64,000 bases of DNA from Chrysomallon squamiferum (lineage: Eukaryota; Mollusca; Gastropoda; Neomphalida; Peltospiridae). Under the pieces are notes generated by a model. That model ran no database searches. It had not been told where the DNA came from and worked only from the letters and a program-made list of their open reading frames with translations. The translations under genes were made by a program, and so were the position numbers. The stretch covers positions 8,230,760-8,294,759 of the forward strand of contig CM022674.1 of assembly GCA_012295275.1 (NCBI GenBank), in the 5' to 3' direction. Shown here piece by piece: positions 55,936 through 64,000 of this stretch; within the stretch, counting starts at the first letter, position 1; each line of letters opens with the position of its first letter.

Positions 55936-56047
55936 GACTGGAACGGGTATTCAAACAGAAAGGCGCCTTCTAGATTTGATCCGACTGACGATTGTCTTCT
56001 ACTTTTTACACAGTCTGTACATGTTTATATCTATATTTATCCATCCA

Positions 56048-56078
<31 letters not shown>

Positions 56079-57171
56079 GTCTATATATTTATTAATAGGT
56101 GAGATCATTGACCTCTGAATATTTATAAATATATACATACATGTTCAAAGGAGGATGAACTCGCCTACTAATAAATTCACTGAAGTCAGATCTGAGAACA
56201 AAAACAAAATCATCCTGCACGTTAGCCATTTGATATTTATAAAAATCTTTTGATGCGATATTTTATAAATGACATGGCGTTCTCAACATCGCCGCTATTT
56301 CTCTGCAGCACTCTGTCATCTTTGGAGCAAAACAGGAAGCGACTGGTCAGAACTACTAAAGATGTAAGTATCAGAATTCCATGTTCGTCTGCACGATTAT
56401 CAATCAAGCTGCTGGTTAAAAGAGCTTGCCCTTCCGTATTCTTTATTCATATGAAGGGCAAACGTTTTAAGCATCGATCTTTATCTAAATTAGTAGTTAT
56501 CTGTTAAAACCTACTTCCATTTGTATTCACAGCAGATACATCACTGAAAACAGTTCGATGTGAGACAGGAATAAACCACTGGGTTACGTTTTTGATTAAT
56601 CTGCTATTCTTTATCGTAGAAACTTTGTTATTTTCTCTCTACATTTTTCTGATTGACGAACCTGAAATGATTTTTTTTTTTTTCTCGTTAAAATGTCGCT
56701 TCTAGCTATCTTTGTTAATTAGAACGGTAATGAGAGTGAAAATAAAGATTAAATTTCTCTCAGTTCATATTTTATAACACTTGTGGATCGTTTAGATCAT
56801 ATCTCACTCCTCGCTGTTACTCGCTGTTTGCTTATCACATTTTCTCTATGTTCACGTTTGACAATGTTTTATTTTATTTTGTTTTATTATTACTTTTTTT
56901 CTTCAATTAATCAAAATTTCTTCGTTTGATTCCGGCTATGACTTCAGACGAACTATTTTCGATCCTTTTTTCTTTCTTTTTTCTTATTTCCTTTAAATCT
57001 ACTGATCTATATGATAAATGCTTCATAAATGAAGTTAAGAAAATTATTTTTACTTTTTTTACTTATTTTATCACTAATAATCGCAGGCAAAATATATTAC
57101 AAAATATGTGACAAATCTTATTTCTACGCATGTGCACTAACTTTATCTCAGTTGTGTTAAACAATAACTTG

Positions 57172-57207
<36 letters not shown>

Positions 57208-57237
57208 TTCTATCTATCTATCTATCTATCATTTTAT

Positions 57238-57276
<39 letters not shown>

Positions 57277-57644
57277 TATATAAACGTCTGTGTGTTTATG
57301 GTCGGTTAATATAGAAATTTAAATAATTAAATTTATTATCGGTTCAAAAACATAATTACACTAATGAACATATTTAATAATAGTTTTCGTTTTTAAATTA
57401 TGTTTTGGTAAAGTGTACTTTATGTTTTATTGTAACTCACTTCCTGTACGTTGCCATGGTTTCGTTTGTTATAAATACAGATACTTTTTGTCAGATTTTT
57501 TAATTAACTTCTAGAGCAGGATGAGGGTTCCAGCAAGTCAGGGCTTCTATTTTTAAATATTCATTACAGCCATAATTTAATATCATTATTATTATATATC
57601 AAGAATGTTCTCAGATAAAGTTCATAAAGATCGTTTAGTCAGTT
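55936..57644. other. Intergenic with microsatellites
   Basis: TGTC/TATC runs at about 56048-56090, and TA, TATC and CA runs at about 57174-57272. An 85-codon frame at 56250-56507 overlaps a balanced stretch but is unrecognised. Confidence 0.5.
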
Positions 57645-57712
57645 AATATATCATCAAACACTTACTTATATATTATATTGTAAATATCTCTGAGAGGAGA
57701 CAGCACGTGATG
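57645..57712. repeat. Detached copy of the 69-bp unit
   Basis: ATATATCATCAAACACTTAC, then ATTGTAAATATCTCTGAGAG and GAGACAGCACGTGA, about 1.7 kb from the main array and directly before a GA tract. Confidence 0.9.
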
Positions 57713-57726
57713 TCAGGTATAGATAT

Positions 57727-60059
<2,333 letters not shown>

Positions 60060-60360
60060 TACACATACACAGAAACACACACACAGAACTACATACACAT
60101 ACAGAAATACATACACACACAGAAATACATACACACACAGAAACACACACACAGAACTACATACACACACAGAAATACATACACACACAGAAATACATAC
60201 ACACACAGAAACACACACACAGAACTACATACATACACAGAAACACACACACAGAACTACATACACACACAGAAATACATACACACACAGAAACACACAC
60301 ACAGAACTACATACACACACAGAAATACATACACACACAGAAATACATACACACACAAAT
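60060..60360. repeat. CACA-GAAATACATA minisatellite
   Basis: Irregular array of ACACACAGAAATACATAC (18 bp) and ACACACACAGAACTACATAC variants. Thr/His/Tyr frames are repeat translations. Confidence 0.95.
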
Positions 60361-60724
60361 AGATAGGATGTGATTCTTTCTTTGAACTTATACATACAAA
60401 AATACCAGTGCATACACACAAGAACATATAGCTGCATACAGAAATACATTTATCTGTTTAAAATGAAGTTTATAATTAAGAACTAGTGGACGTAATATGC
60501 TTGATGTTTCCGTTTAACTGACAAGAAATTAAATTAGATCATACACACTCCTCTTATTTAAGAATTGGCTGTTTACGACACAAGATGTTTTCATCGGTTA
60601 TCAAAATAGTTCGGCGAAAGCAGCAGGTGACGGGAATGTAATAACATAATGGAAGAGAGCAAGGTTTTCAAAGACTACCAACTGAGAGAGGACAGAGTAG
60701 GAAGTTTAAAGGTGCGATGTTGGT

Positions 60725-61255
60725 AAAGAATTCCTAACATGCCTGGGAGACTAGGAGGACAGTGTAGTGTGTGAGTTAAGTTTTGTTGTAAGAATTCGTA
60801 ACATGCCTGGGATGACTGGAGAATAAAATGAATTCGTAACATGCCTGGGAGAAAACATGACTAGGAGAATCTGTGTGTAGTGTGTGAGTTAATGTGACTT
60901 TGTTGTAAGAATTCGTAACATGCCTGGGAGAAAACATGACTAGGAGAATCTGAGTGTAGTGTGTGAGTTAATGTGACTTTGTTGTAAGAATTCGTAACAT
61001 GCATGGGAGAAAACATGACTAGGAGAATCTGTGTGTAAACAAGACTAACATGCCTGGGAGAAAACATGAATAGGAGAATATGTGTGTAGTGTGTGAGTTA
61101 ATGTGACTTTGTTGTAAGAATTCGTAACATGCATGGGAGAAAACATGACTAGGAGAATCTGTGTGTAGTGTGTGAGTTAATGTGACTTTGTTGTAAGAAT
61201 TCGTAACATGACTAGGAGAATCTGTGTGTAGTGTGTGAGTTAATGTGACTTTGGA
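60725..61255. repeat. 79-bp minisatellite
   Basis: About six units of 79 bp (AAGAATTCGTAACATGCCTG, then GGAGAAAACATGACTAGGAG and GTGTGTAGTGTGTGAGTTAA), truncated or deleted at both ends. Confidence 0.95.

Positions 61256-64000
<2,745 letters not shown>

Noticed and set aside
55960-55985. AGGCGCCTTCT shared with about 53652, suspected SINE
   Set aside because: The match is only about 11 bases with no extended homology.

Overview
The window is animal (eukaryotic) nuclear DNA. It is strongly AT-rich, has genes split by long introns, and is crowded with microsatellites and minisatellites. Only two protein-coding loci can be supported. A short motif typical of mollusc intergenic DNA (AAAGGGAGATAACTCC at 6014-6029, with relatives near 26625 and 53948) and the type of neuropeptide receptor present suggest a lophotrochozoan, most likely a mollusc. 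The class cannot be fixed from this sequence.

Layout. (1) 1-6060, minus strand: the 5' end of the trifunctional purine-synthesis gene GART. Four coding exons join in frame into the first 176 residues of the GARS domain; the rest of the gene lies beyond base 1. A putative 5'UTR exon and promoter lie near 5860-6060. The intron between exons 2 and 3 appears to use a GC-AG donor, and a 54-bp minisatellite abuts exon 4. (2) 6060-32280: about 26 kb without a recognisable gene. It holds a large TATG/TG microsatellite (7.4-8.1 kb), long TC/GA tracts, a 26-27-bp satellite (18.1-19.8 kb), and two pentamer-based arrays (28.7-29.3 and 30.2-31.1 kb). Between these lie islands of balanced-composition unique sequence, some rich in TAATTA-type homeodomain sites. 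(3) 32280-35330: a 25-bp satellite ends about 70 bp beyond the stop codon of an uninterrupted minus-strand coding exon. That exon encodes a 379-residue rhodopsin-family receptor of the myosuppressin/FMRFamide/sex-peptide receptor type. (4) 35330-64000: a second gene-poor stretch with 24-, 57-, 69- and 79-bp tandem arrays, three prominent inverted-repeat structures (37.2-38.0, 42.86-43.20 and 44.18-44.29 kb), more GA/TC tracts and further unique islands.

The two genes show no functional link: one is housekeeping purine synthesis, the other a neuropeptide receptor. The long gene-free flanks with patchy unique islands would fit a regulatory landscape, but conservation cannot be tested here. The strongest unexpected signal is at 19020-19460, where satellite sequence and the downstream single-copy flank are interleaved in colinear order. 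This looks like a consensus or polishing artefact rather than biology. No convincing undescribed gene system was found; most long open frames are translations of microsatellites.
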